Positions 7,902 to 16,301 of a stretch of 64,000 nt of DNA are shown piece after piece. Origin of the DNA: DASZTV01 sp035548055 (GTDB lineage Bacteria > Actinomycetota > Actinomycetes > JAFAQI01). Position numbers and translations under genes: made by a program. Position 1 is the stretch's first letter, and the number at the start of each line of letters is the position of its first letter. The stretch spans positions 1 through 64,000 of the forward strand of contig DASZTL010000108.1 in assembly GCA_035548055.1 (NCBI GenBank). The letters are read 5' to 3'. The notes under the pieces were generated by a model that searched no databases, was not told the origin of the DNA, and saw only the letters and a program-made list of their open reading frames with translations.

Positions 7902-8195
7902 GTGATCCTCGTCCTCGCAACCTATGACATGTCGCCGGTCGACCGATGGGAGTTCATCGCGTCCCGGCAGGAGCAGGTCAAACATGCCCAGTCGGAGCCG
8001 GGTTGCCTGGAGTACCGGCTGTGCTTCGACGCCTTCGAACCGGGTCGCATCACCCTCGTCGAGCGGTGGCGCGCGATGACCGACTTGCAGGAGCACATCA
8101 AGCTGGTCGAGGCACGCCGTGCGGACGCCGGACCCGAGGCCCTCTCCTTCAGTCGCACGGTCCTCATGTTCGAAGGCGAGCCGACCGAGCACTGA
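7902..8195 (+). CDS. Antibiotic biosynthesis monooxygenase (ABM) domain protein
   Basis: 97 residues from a GTG. It contains the ABM-type dimeric alpha-beta barrel pattern: RQEQVKHAQSEPGCLEYRL, then RITLVERWRAMTDLQEHIK. This 'EPGCxxYxL...E.W......HxxxxH' order is seen in YgiN-like quinol or aldehyde monooxygenases and in many proteins of unknown substrate. Size is normal for a stand-alone domain. Confidence 0.8.
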   Translation: MILVLATYDMSPVDRWEFIASRQEQVKHAQSEPGCLEYRLCFDAFEPGRITLVERWRAMTDLQEHIKLVEARRADAGPEALSFSRTVLMFEGEPTEH

Positions 8196-8203
8196 TCGCC
8201 CTG

Positions 8204-9421
8204 CTACGAGGGGATGACCCCCGACTGCTGGAAGGTCTGCAGACCAGGTAGCGCCGCGTAACCGAGGTGCCCATGCCCGTCGGTGCCGCCGTGCCGGATC
8301 CCGAACAGATCCTCCATGCTGCGCAGGTACGAGTAGTGGTTGAACGCGTGCGTCACGTCGACTGATCCCGCCGTGACGTACGGCGACAACAGCAGCGCCC
8401 CGGTCATGCCGCCACCGTCGGCGACCGGCCCCGGAATCGGGTAGCCATTGTTCTGCGTCGCCAAGAGATTGGGCGCCTTGGGCTCGCCGCAGCAGACAAG
8501 GTTGGTCGTCCCCTCGTCGTACGTGATGATGATCAGGCCGTCTTTCTCGTACGCCGGCGACGCCATGATCTGGGGCACGACGACCCGCACGAACTGGTCG
8601 ATCCCCGTGAACTGGTTGCCGTTGTTGCTCGGGCAGGCGTCATGTCCGTCATGGCACAGCGCCGGGATGACGTAGGAGAACCGCGGCGTGGTCGCGATCG
8701 ATCGCAGATCGTGCGCCAGCGGTCCGACCACCCTGTGATGCCTGAAGTGGCCCATCGGTACGTCGTGCCGGTCGCAGTACGCGCGGCGGTCGACGATCGA
8801 GTGGAAGTAGCCGAAGGGGTTGTGCTTGTCCTTGTAGTCGGGCCGGTCGATGTGGCGTTTGGGGGTCTCCGGCCCGGTGGTCAGCGGGCTCGAGCAGTGG
8901 GACGGCTTGCCCGGCTGGGCGTCCATGTTCTCCATGTAGCCCTTCCACGACACGTGCGCCGCGTCAAGCTGGTTGGACAGCGTCTTCACCTTCGCGGGAT
9001 AGGTGCAGCCGATCTCACCCGCACCGCTGTCGTCGACGGCCTGGCCGTACGCCGCGAAGTGCCACTTGTGCTGCGGGCCGCCGAGCGTCGTCGGATCGTC
9101 GCAGTCGTCCTTCGTCGACGGGTTGGGCCCCTGACCGCTGATCATCGCCAGGTAGTTGTCGAGGCTCGAGTGGCCGGTGCCGTAGTACTGCACGAGCAGC
9201 TCGCCCTTCGCGACGAGTGCCTGGGTGAGGTACGGCGCCGCGGTTCGGCCCAGCAGGAAGGTCTGCTCGAACTCCTCGTTTTCGAGCATGATCGTCCAGA
9301 CATGCCCGATTCGCGGTTTCGCGGGGACCGCGGCGGGTGGCGCACCGGCGACCGCCGCGGCAGCCGGTGCGAGAGGGGAAAGGAGTCCCAGCAACGAAAT
9401 AATCAGGATGGCGCGGCGCAT
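8204..9421 (-). CDS. Secreted phosphoesterase family protein (acid phosphatase / phospholipase C-like)
   Basis: 405 residues with a signal peptide (MRRAILIISLLGLLSPLAPAAAA). Metal-site motifs of the phosphoesterase superfamily (PF04185) are visible: HVWTIMLENEEFEQTF near residue 45 (N-E), YGTGHSSLDNYLAMISGQ (catalytic region), DGLIIITYDEG near 290 (D,E), and HAFNHYSYLRSMEDLFG. These enzymes hydrolyse phosphodiesters or monoesters outside the cell. ATG 9421 overlaps the start region of the divergent lipase; an alternative start at 9475 would add 18 residues before the signal peptide. Confidence 0.85.
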   Translation of the reverse strand: MRRAILIISLLGLLSPLAPAAAAVAGAPPAAVPAKPRIGHVWTIMLENEEFEQTFLLGRTAAPYLTQALVAKGELLVQYYGTGHSSLDNYLAMISGQGPNPSTKDDCDDPTTLGGPQHKWHFAAYGQAVDDSGAGEIGCTYPAKVKTLSNQLDAAHVSWKGYMENMDAQPGKPSHCSSPLTTGPETPKRHIDRPDYKDKHNPFGYFHSIVDRRAYCDRHDVPMGHFRHHRVVGPLAHDLRSIATTPRFSYVIPALCHDGHDACPSNNGNQFTGIDQFVRVVVPQIMASPAYEKDGLIIITYDEGTTNLVCCGEPKAPNLLATQNNGYPIPGPVADGGGMTGALLLSPYVTAGSVDVTHAFNHYSYLRSMEDLFGIRHGGTDGHGHLGYAALPGLQTFQQSGVIPS

Positions 9422-10667
9422 GACGACGATGGTGGCAGTTGCGATGGCTCTCGCGCTGCCGGGGGGCGTGTCCAATGCGAGCGGCCCGCCGCCGTTTCGC
9501 GCGCCGCAGCAGACCGACTCCTTCTACCGCTACACCGGCGACAGGCCACTGTCGAAGATCCCGCGGGGAACCGTCCTCAAGCAGCGCAGCGCCCACCTGA
9601 CGATAGGTCCGCTGCCCACCCCTGTTACTGCGCTCCAGCTGCTCTACCGGACGACCGACCAGCTCGGGCACGCAACCGCGACGGTGACCACCGTCGTCGC
9701 GCCACTCCCCAGGCCGGTCGCACCGAAGCTGCTCGGCTACCTCAGCTTCTATGACGACCTCGGCGGCAAGTGCGCGCCGAGCTACACCCTCACCGGCGGC
9801 AACCCGGGATCGGCCAACCAGAGCGGAGCCGCCGAAGAGGAGCAGCTGATCCAGTTCTACGTCGCCAACGGCTGGATCGTGACGGTGCCCGACTACGAGG
9901 GTCCGCACCTTCACTGGATGGCGGGACGCCAGGCGGGCAAGGCGACGCTGGACGCACTTCGCGCCACCGAGACGGCGCTCGGCATCGGCGCCGACACCAA
10001 GGTCGGCCTGTCCGGCTACTCGGGTGGTGCGGTCGCCGCCGACTGGGCCGCCGAGCTGGCCCCGTCGTACGCGCCGCGTCTCAACCTGGTAGGCGTGGCC
10101 ATGGGCGGGATCCCGGTCGACTACGCCAACCTGTTCCGCTACGCCAACGGCACGAAGGTGTACAGCGCCGCGATCCCCGGCATGTTGCTCGGACTCGCGC
10201 GGGCGTACGGCATCGAGCTGCATCGCTATCTCTCGCCGTACGGGCACAAGATGGTCGATGCGGAGCGTCACGTCTGCATCGGCTCGGTGTTCGGCCACTA
10301 TCCGGGGCTGACCTACCAGAAGATGCTCAAGCCGAAATATCGCGACTTGTTCCGGGTGAAGCCGTTCGCCCGCGTCTTCCGCCAGCAACGCATGGGCACC
10401 GTGTCCGGCCACCCGCACACCGCGGTGATGATGGGCATCGGCAATGTCGACGGGTACGGCGACGGGGTGATGAGCGCGCGCGACGTGGTCGCGCTCGGAC
10501 AGGAGTACTGCCGGCAGGGCGTGCCGGTCGAATACCACCGGTACGACGGGGCCGGGCACGAGACGGCGGGGGCCGAGTTCGAGCCCCAGACGGTGCCGTT
10601 CCTGCAGGACCGGTTCGCCGGGCTGCCGTTCAAGGGCAACTGTGGGTCGATTCGAGCGACCGGGTGA
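9408..10667 (+). CDS. Secretory lipase / triacylglycerol lipase-like hydrolase
   Basis: 419 residues. N-terminal secretion signal (MARRMTTMVAVAMALALPGG, ending near NASG). Family features of secretory lipases (PF03583): DSFYRYTGD...G-I-P, LLYRTTDQLGHATATVTTVV, PDYEGP, the nucleophile elbow GLSGYSGGA (about residue 200), and a late aspartate/histidine pair with GAGHETAG. Several cysteines are consistent with an extracellular enzyme. The start is uncertain: ATG at 9408, 9420 and 9432 are all possible. The 9420 ATG physically overlaps the ATG of the divergent phosphoesterase. Confidence 0.82.
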   Translation: MARRMTTMVAVAMALALPGGVSNASGPPPFRAPQQTDSFYRYTGDRPLSKIPRGTVLKQRSAHLTIGPLPTPVTALQLLYRTTDQLGHATATVTTVVAPLPRPVAPKLLGYLSFYDDLGGKCAPSYTLTGGNPGSANQSGAAEEEQLIQFYVANGWIVTVPDYEGPHLHWMAGRQAGKATLDALRATETALGIGADTKVGLSGYSGGAVAADWAAELAPSYAPRLNLVGVAMGGIPVDYANLFRYANGTKVYSAAIPGMLLGLARAYGIELHRYLSPYGHKMVDAERHVCIGSVFGHYPGLTYQKMLKPKYRDLFRVKPFARVFRQQRMGTVSGHPHTAVMMGIGNVDGYGDGVMSARDVVALGQEYCRQGVPVEYHRYDGAGHETAGAEFEPQTVPFLQDRFAGLPFKGNCGSIRATG

Positions 10668-10706
10668 GGTTAGAGTCCGCGTAGGAGAACCAGAGAGGGG
10701 TCGTCG

Positions 10707-11855
10707 GTGGACGCAAGAGCAGCTGTTCTGTGGGACACGCACAAGCCGTGGGAGATCGAGGAGATCACCCTCGACGACCCGGGCCCCAACGAGGTCCTGG
10801 TCGAGCTGGTCGCCAGTGGCCTGTGCCACTCCGACGAGCACCTCGTCACCGGCGACATGAAGATGCCGAAGGAGATGAACGAGCTCCTCGGCTTCCCGCA
10901 GTACCCGATCATCGGCGGCCACGAGGGCGCCGGCACGGTGCTCGAGGTCGGAAAGAACGTCCAGAACGTCAAGCCGGGCGACAGCGTCGTCTTCTCCTTC
11001 ATCCCGTCCTGTGGCCGCTGCCCGTCTTGCTCGACCGGCAAACAGAGCCTCTGCGACCTCGGCCAGTACCTCATCGTCGGTCGCCAGATCGACGGTCTCG
11101 TCTCTCGTCACCACCTCGCCAAGGACGGCACCGACGTCGGCACCATGTGCTGTCTCGGCACCTTCGCCACGCACACGATCGTCAACGAGGCCTCCTGTGT
11201 GAAGCTCGATGACGACATCCCGGTCGACAAGGCTGCCCTCGTCGGGTGTGGCGTGACCACCGGGTGGGGTTCTGCGGTCTACCGCGCCGACGTACAGCCC
11301 GGCGAGACCGTCGTCGTCGTCGGCATCGGCGGCGTCGGCATCAACGCCGTACAGGGTGCCGCGATGGCGGGCGCACGCAACGTCGTCGCCGTCGACCCGG
11401 TCCAGTTCAAGCGCGACGAGGCGCTGAAGTTCGGCGCGACCCACACGGCGGCGAGCGTCGAGGAAGCGTTCGCACTTGTCGGTGAGATCACGTGGGGCGC
11501 GATGGCCGAGAAGGCCATCATCACGACCGGCGTTGCCGAGGGCTCGATGATCGGCAGCGTGCTGTCGCTGGTGTCGAAGGGCGGCCGGTGCGTCGTCACG
11601 TCCGTCGCCTCGATCGAGGCCAGCGACGTGACGATGAGCCTGTTCGAGCTGACCCTCATGCAGAAGGAGCTCGTGGGCAGCATCTTCGGCGGCTCGAACC
11701 CGCGCCGGGACATCCCTCGCCTGCTCCGCCTGTACAAGGAGGGCAAGCTCAAGCTCGACGAGCTGATCACGACCGAGTACAAGCTCGACGAGGTCAACCA
11801 GGGCTACGACGACATGCGGAACGGCAAGAACCTCCGCGGCCTCATCCGCTACTAA
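10707..11855 (+). CDS. NDMA-dependent (mycofactocin-type) zinc alcohol dehydrogenase
   Basis: 382 residues from a GTG. Zinc-ADH features: catalytic zinc region SGLCHSDEH and GGHEGAG, structural zinc cysteines CGRCPSCSTGKQSLC (about residues 100-114), and nucleotide motif VVGIGGVGINAVQG. The SDEHLVTGD segment and overall wording match the NDMA-dependent alcohol dehydrogenase family (TIGR03989). That family keeps its NAD(H) tightly bound and needs an external acceptor; mycofactocin fills this role in vivo. It probably oxidises primary alcohols to aldehydes in the cytoplasm. A mycofactocin locus lies about 7 kb downstream. A long hairpin follows the gene. Confidence 0.9.
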   Translation: MDARAAVLWDTHKPWEIEEITLDDPGPNEVLVELVASGLCHSDEHLVTGDMKMPKEMNELLGFPQYPIIGGHEGAGTVLEVGKNVQNVKPGDSVVFSFIPSCGRCPSCSTGKQSLCDLGQYLIVGRQIDGLVSRHHLAKDGTDVGTMCCLGTFATHTIVNEASCVKLDDDIPVDKAALVGCGVTTGWGSAVYRADVQPGETVVVVGIGGVGINAVQGAAMAGARNVVAVDPVQFKRDEALKFGATHTAASVEEAFALVGEITWGAMAEKAIITTGVAEGSMIGSVLSLVSKGGRCVVTSVASIEASDVTMSLFELTLMQKELVGSIFGGSNPRRDIPRLLRLYKEGKLKLDELITTEYKLDEVNQGYDDMRNGKNLRGLIRY

Positions 11856-11860
11856 TCCCC

Positions 11861-11923
11861 CGGTGATCTTGACGTAGTGCGCCCTTCAGACCCGCTGATG
11901 GGCGCATAACGTCAAGATCACCG
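11861..11923. terminator. Long hairpin downstream of the NDMA-dependent alcohol dehydrogenase
   Basis: CGGTGATCTTGACGT at 11861-11875 pairs perfectly with 11909-11923. After a 2x2 internal loop, TGCGCCC (11878-11884) pairs with GGGCGCA (11900-11906) around a 15-base loop. That makes about 22 paired bases. It starts six bases after the dehydrogenase stop. No U-tract follows, so it is either an actinobacterial-style terminator or a dispersed palindromic repeat. Confidence 0.6.
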
Positions 11924-11977
11924 CAGGGTTACTTACCTGCATAGCCGCATGTAAGTCGGCGGCGCTACTGTTCCAGC

Positions 11978-14134
11978 ATGTCGATTGCTGTAACGGACGA
12001 CCATCGAGCGCTCGCTGAGACCGCCGCCGACTTCCTGGCCAAGCGGGATGCCCGCGGCGCCGCCAGGGCGCTGCTCGAGGCCGACGCTGAGCCCCGTCCG
12101 GCGTTCTGGGACGACCTCGCCGGTCTTGGCTGGCTCGGTCTGCACCTACCGGAGTCGGTGGGTGGTGCCGGATACGGCCTCGAGGAGCTCGTCGTCGTCG
12201 TCGAGGAGCTCGGTGCCGCGGTCGCTCCGGGCCCGTTCGTCCCGACCGTCGTGGCCAGCGCGCTGATCGAGGCCGCAGGTGATGACAGCCTGCAGACGTC
12301 GCTGCTCCCCGGGTTGGCCGACGGCTCCCGAACGGCTGCCATCGCGCTGGAGAGCGACGTCACGGTCGCGGACGGCAAGGCATCCGGCTCGGTCGCCGCG
12401 CTCCTCGCCGGCGGTACGCCGGACCTGCTGGTGATCGCCGCGGGTGACGACGTACTCGTCATCGAAGCGAGTGACGCGGCCGTCGCGATCAGCTTCCCGA
12501 AGAACCTCGACCCGACCCGCCGCGCCGGCGCGGTGACCCTGTCCGGTGCACCCGCGACCGTCCTCTCCGGCGCCCGCGAGAGCCTCGTGGACCTTGCCCG
12601 TGTGATCCTGTCGGCCGAGGCAGTCGGGGTGTGTCGCACCACCACCGAGATGGCCGCGGAGTACGCGAAGGTGCGCGAGCAGTTCGGCCGCGCGATCGCG
12701 ACATTCCAAGGCGTGAAGCATCACTGCGCGAACATGCTCGTCGCGACCGAGCTCGCGACGGGTGCCGTCTGGGATGCGGCCCGAGCGGTGGAGACGGGCG
12801 GTGACCAGGCCCGGATCGCGGCCGCAACCGCCGCCACCCTCGCCGGCCCCGCGGCGTACCTGTGCGCCAACCTCTGCATGCAGGTGCACGGCGGCATCGG
12901 CTTCACCTGGGAGCACGACACCCACCTCTTCTTTCGACGCGGTACGGCGATCGGCGGGTTCGTCTCGGCCGATGCGGCAGCGGTCGACGTCGTTGATCTG
13001 ACCCGCAAGGGCGTCAAGCGCGAGCGCACGATCACGCTGCCGCCGGAGGCCGAGGCGATCCGCGATGAGGTCCGCAGCTTCGCCGAGAGTGTGAAGGGCA
13101 AGGACGAGAAGGAGCAGCTCGCTGCGCTGATCGAGACCGGCTACGTGCAGCCGCACTGGCCGAAGCCATGGGGCCGCGACGCCTCCGCGGTCGAGCAGAT
13201 CGTGATCGAGCAGGAGTTCGGGGCGGCCGGCATCAAGCGGCCGAACTACGGAATCACGGCATGGGTCATCCTGACGCTCATCCAGCACGCCACTGAGGAG
13301 CAGGTCGCTCGCTGGGTGCCACCGGCGCTGCGGCAGGACCTGATCTGGTGCCAGCTGTTCTCCGAGCCGGGTGCCGGATCGGACGCGGCTGGTGTGCGCA
13401 CCAAGGCCACGCGCGCCGAGGGCGGCTGGATCATCAACGGCCAGAAGGTGTGGACCTCCGGTGCTCACCTGTCGTCGTTCGGTCTCGCGACGGTTCGCAC
13501 CGATCCCGACGTACCGAAGCACCAGGGCATCACGACGGTCGTCATCGACATGAAGGCGCCGGGCGTCGAGGTCCGCCCGCTGCGGATGGCACCCGGCCCG
13601 TCGGAGTTCAACGAGGTCTTCTTCAACGACGTGTTCGTACCGGACGAGGATGTCGTCGGTCCGATCAACGGCGGCTGGACGGTTGCCCGCGCCACCCTCG
13701 GCAACGAGAGCGTGAGCATCGGCGGCGGCACCGGGGCGATGACCTTCCCGGGCGAGGCGCTGATCGGGCCCTTCGACAAGCACCCCGACCGACTGGCCGG
13801 CGGCGCTGCGCGCATCGGCCGCTACATCGCCACGCAGCAGGCGATGGGCCAGCTCAACCTGCGCACCGCGAACCGCGCCGTCGCCGGAGGAGGCCCGGGT
13901 CCGGAGGGTGCCGTCACGAAGCTCGTGCTCTCGGAGCTCGGTCTCGACGCCGCGAGCATCCTCGCCGATCTCGCCGCGACCGATCTGCTGTTCATGGACG
14001 AGGCGCGTCAGATGACGGGCTACATGGTGCTGATGCAGCGTGCGATGACCATCGCGGGCGGCACCTCCGAGATCAAGCGCAACCAGATCGCCGAGCGCAT
14101 CCTCGGCCTGCCGCGCGACCCGCTCATCAAGTAG
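11978..14134 (+). CDS. Double-domain acyl-CoA dehydrogenase (tandem ACAD fusion)
   Basis: 718 residues, about twice a normal acyl-CoA dehydrogenase. Residues 1-340 form one unit (HRALAETAADFLAKRD...; KVREQFGRAIATFQGVKHHCA; VHGGIGFTWEHDTHLFFRR). Residues about 360-718 form a second (EVRSFAESVKG...; WCQLFSEPGAGSDAAGVRTKA; GGWIINGQKVWTSGA; AGGTSEIKRNQIAERILGLPRD). The first half looks degenerate in its mid-domain while the second keeps the FAD and substrate motifs. Such fusions are known among actinobacterial FadE proteins, where two different subunits are joined. It oxidises acyl-CoA to enoyl-CoA, probably with ETF as acceptor. The SDR 61 bp downstream could act on a later step. Confidence 0.85.
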   Translation: MSIAVTDDHRALAETAADFLAKRDARGAARALLEADAEPRPAFWDDLAGLGWLGLHLPESVGGAGYGLEELVVVVEELGAAVAPGPFVPTVVASALIEAAGDDSLQTSLLPGLADGSRTAAIALESDVTVADGKASGSVAALLAGGTPDLLVIAAGDDVLVIEASDAAVAISFPKNLDPTRRAGAVTLSGAPATVLSGARESLVDLARVILSAEAVGVCRTTTEMAAEYAKVREQFGRAIATFQGVKHHCANMLVATELATGAVWDAARAVETGGDQARIAAATAATLAGPAAYLCANLCMQVHGGIGFTWEHDTHLFFRRGTAIGGFVSADAAAVDVVDLTRKGVKRERTITLPPEAEAIRDEVRSFAESVKGKDEKEQLAALIETGYVQPHWPKPWGRDASAVEQIVIEQEFGAAGIKRPNYGITAWVILTLIQHATEEQVARWVPPALRQDLIWCQLFSEPGAGSDAAGVRTKATRAEGGWIINGQKVWTSGAHLSSFGLATVRTDPDVPKHQGITTVVIDMKAPGVEVRPLRMAPGPSEFNEVFFNDVFVPDEDVVGPINGGWTVARATLGNESVSIGGGTGAMTFPGEALIGPFDKHPDRLAGGAARIGRYIATQQAMGQLNLRTANRAVAGGGPGPEGAVTKLVLSELGLDAASILADLAATDLLFMDEARQMTGYMVLMQRAMTIAGGTSEIKRNQIAERILGLPRDPLIK

Positions 14135-14195
14135 CGAGCTCAGCTCGCCGAACCCACCGCCGCATCGCAACATCCGAGACAAGGGGTACCCGCAC

Positions 14196-14954
14196 GTGGA
14201 GATCAGTGGCAAGAAGGCTGCCATCGTCGGTGGCGCGTCGGGCATGGCCCGCGCGTCCGCGGAACAGCTGAAGGCGAAGGGCGCCTCGATCGCGATCCTC
14301 GACCTGCCGACCTCTGCCGGCGCGGAGGTGGCGAAGGAGCTCGGTGGGACGTTCCACCCGCTCGACGTGCTGGACACCGACCAGACCGAGCAAGCGCTCG
14401 CGGACGCCATCGAGGCCCTCGGCGGGCTGCACATCGCGGTGAACACCGCGGGTGGCGGCATCGGCAAGCGCACCCTCACCAAGGAGGGCCCGCACCCGCT
14501 GGAGGAGTTCCGCCGGGTCATCGACCTGAACCTGATCGCCAGCTTCCAGCTCAACCGGCTGCAGGCCGACGCGATGTCGAAGAACGAACCCGAGGACGAC
14601 GAGCGGGGCGTCATCATCAACACCGCGTCGATCGCGGCGTTCGAGGGCCAGATCGGCCAGGTCGCCTACGCGGCGGCCAAGTCCGGCATCGTCGGCATGA
14701 CGTTCACGATGGCGCGCGACCTCGGCTCACTTGGCATCCGCGTCACCGCGATCGCGCCGAGCCTGTTCTCGACCGGCATCACGCAGGGCATCCCGGACGA
14801 GTTCGCCACGATGCTCACCAAGGACGCGGCGTTTCCGAAGCGGATGGGTCGCCCGGAGGAGTACGGCCGCCTCGCGGTCGCGATCGTCGAGAACCCGATG
14901 CTCAACGCGGGGACGATCCGGCTCGACGGCGGGCAGCGGTTCGCCCCGAAGTAG
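14196..14954 (+). CDS. SDR oxidoreductase, 3-hydroxyacyl-CoA dehydrogenase type 2-like
   Basis: 252 residues from a GTG. Classical short-chain dehydrogenase: KKAAIVGGASGMARASAEQL (TGxxxGxG equivalent, with VGG for TGG), a NTAGGG motif, a catalytic serine in INTASIAAFEGQ, and YAAAKSGIVGM (YxxxK). The arrangement and the end 'GGQRFAPK' resemble 17-beta-HSD10/HSD2-type 3-hydroxyacyl-CoA dehydrogenases. It follows the double ACAD in the same orientation, which supports a beta-oxidation role. A mycofactocin-linked role is possible but not shown by its motifs. Confidence 0.83.
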   Translation: MEISGKKAAIVGGASGMARASAEQLKAKGASIAILDLPTSAGAEVAKELGGTFHPLDVLDTDQTEQALADAIEALGGLHIAVNTAGGGIGKRTLTKEGPHPLEEFRRVIDLNLIASFQLNRLQADAMSKNEPEDDERGVIINTASIAAFEGQIGQVAYAAAKSGIVGMTFTMARDLGSLGIRVTAIAPSLFSTGITQGIPDEFATMLTKDAAFPKRMGRPEEYGRLAVAIVENPMLNAGTIRLDGGQRFAPK

Positions 14955-15000
14955 CCCAACCAGAACCGGCTACTTGTTCACTGACGCCAGCTCGCTGCCC

Positions 15001-15051
15001 GGCCAGGCTGTGGGTCAGGTGCTTGGCGGGTTTGCTCTCTAACCGGCTGCC
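15001..15051. repeat. Direct repeat, copy 1
   Basis: A 51-bp sequence starting GGCCAGGCT and containing GGCGGGTTTGCTCTCTAAC. It matches 16302-16352 at 40 of 51 positions in the same orientation. It lies in the gap between the SDR and a small ORF. The role is unknown; with copy 2 it brackets a 1.25-kb segment holding a small ORF and a methyltransferase. Confidence 0.6.
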
Positions 15052-15192
15052 GCTATCGCTCGGATTGTGAAGGGTTAGCAGTAGCCCGCTACTCGTAGGT
15101 CTTCACAAACCAGAAGTGCCTTCGTTCGCGTGCGGCACGGCGCCGCCAATCCGTAACACGTCCCGCGGTGAGGGCCTGGGTACATTCCTGGT

Positions 15193-15519
15193 GTGGGTCG
15201 GCTGTGGAACTGGGCGAAACGAATGGACGAGCGGCACCTGCCGGGTCCCAACGACCTGCCTTTGGGTGTCCGCGCCAAACTGGTAACAGAGCCCGACTTC
15301 GTGTCCTTCGAGGAGGCGCGGCGGCTCCTCAACATTTCGCCCCTTCGATGGCGCTTGCTTATCAGCAACCATCACTTGGACGCGGCGATGCTTGAGAACG
15401 GCCAGACGGGCATCACTCGAGCGAGCCTTGGTCGCGAAGTCGCGTGGCGTCAGACGGCGAGCGCGGCTAGACGTTTCGGCCGGATTGTTGGTGACGTGGC
15501 GAAGAACGCCAGCCCATAG
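15193..15519 (+). CDS. Small hypothetical protein with a helix-turn-helix-like segment
   Basis: 108 residues from a GTG. The middle part, FVSFEEARRLLNISPLRWRLLISNHHLDAAM, resembles the DNA-recognition segment of MerR/excisionase-like helix-turn-helix proteins ('EAAxxLxIS...I...L..A'). The N-terminus is basic and the C-terminus (TASAARRFGRIVGDV) is helical. No family is recognised with confidence. It sits between two copies of a direct repeat and next to an IS110 element, so it may be accessory DNA. Confidence 0.5.
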   Translation: MGRLWNWAKRMDERHLPGPNDLPLGVRAKLVTEPDFVSFEEARRLLNISPLRWRLLISNHHLDAAMLENGQTGITRASLGREVAWRQTASAARRFGRIVGDVAKNASP

Positions 15520-15537
15520 GTGCCGGTCTAGGTCGGG
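15518..15537. repeat. Third copy of a short dispersed repeat (AGGTGCCGG type)
   Basis: AGGTGCCGGTCTAGGTCGGG differs from the copy at 5778-5797 at two of 20 positions. It spans the stop codons of the small ORF's downstream flank and of the methyltransferase on the minus strand. Too short to classify. Confidence 0.4.
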
Positions 15538-16253
15538 CGGCGGGCGACGAACACAAGCTCGAGGTTGGGCCGGTCGGCCGCTCCCCGAATATCGGGTGCG
15601 TCAAAGCCAGCATCCCGAAGCGAAGCGACCACCTCATCGCGCCCGCGGAACCGCAGTGTCGACTCAGAGATCACCGATTCGTCCTGGCCGAACTCGAAGG
15701 TCGTCCGAAATGAGACAAGCGGTAACTCCGCAGAGGTGAGTTCCTCCCAGCACGCAACCGCGCCGACTCCATCGATCTCTGCCTGGCGGTAGGTGGCGTC
15801 GCGACGCCACGTCTGCCACGCCTTCGCTTCCGGATCTCTCGTCTCGAAGATGAGATACCCGCCCGGACGGAGCATCTTGAAAGCCGACCCGACGAGTCCG
15901 TCCCAGGCATCGTCCGTGAGAAAGACTTGCGCAACGTTGCCGGTCATGGTGACGGCGTCGACTGGGCCAAGTGTGAACGAGTGCGCCTCACCAAGGAGCC
16001 AATTGACGTTAGTGCCGCCAGGCTTCGCCCGAGCGACAGCGAGTGAGGCCTCGGCAGGGTCGACGGCGGTCACTTGGACACCTCGCGATGCCAGAAGGAT
16101 CGCGAACGTGCCGGTGCCGCAACCGATGTCCACCATCGAGCTCACGCTCAAGCGTTCTAGAAGGGCTGCGTACTCTTCAAGGTCGCTCCGGTCAGAGTCA
16201 AGTGCGTCGTACACGGCGGCAAGCCGGGGAACCTCGAACAACCGGTCAGGCAC
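15528..16253 (-). CDS. Class I SAM-dependent methyltransferase
   Basis: 241 residues from a GTG. Motif I SMVDIGCGTGTFAILLASRG (about residue 40), VTAVDPAEASLAVARAK, MTGNVAQVF and MLRPGGYLIFETRDP are standard for Methyltransf_25/11 enzymes. The C-terminal strand 'RDEVVASLRDAGFDAPDIRG' is also typical. Substrate unknown. It lies between two copies of a direct repeat and 237 bp upstream of the transposase, so it could have arrived with accessory DNA, although its base composition is not obviously different. Confidence 0.82.
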   Translation of the reverse strand: MPDRLFEVPRLAAVYDALDSDRSDLEEYAALLERLSVSSMVDIGCGTGTFAILLASRGVQVTAVDPAEASLAVARAKPGGTNVNWLLGEAHSFTLGPVDAVTMTGNVAQVFLTDDAWDGLVGSAFKMLRPGGYLIFETRDPEAKAWQTWRRDATYRQAEIDGVGAVACWEELTSAELPLVSFRTTFEFGQDESVISESTLRFRGRDEVVASLRDAGFDAPDIRGAADRPNLELVFVARRPT

Positions 16254-16301
16254 AAGTCGCAGAGTAGGTGCCTACCTGTTGAATCGCGTCAGCTCCGGCC
16301 G

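Noticed and set aside
9015..11444. An 809-codon minus-strand frame opposite the lipase and alcohol dehydrogenase
   Set aside because: Composition is Arg/Val/Asp-rich with no domain; it mirrors two well-identified genes.
12146..14623. An 825-codon minus-strand frame opposite the double ACAD
   Set aside because: Antisense shadow of a gene with clear ACAD motifs; no ribosome site or family.
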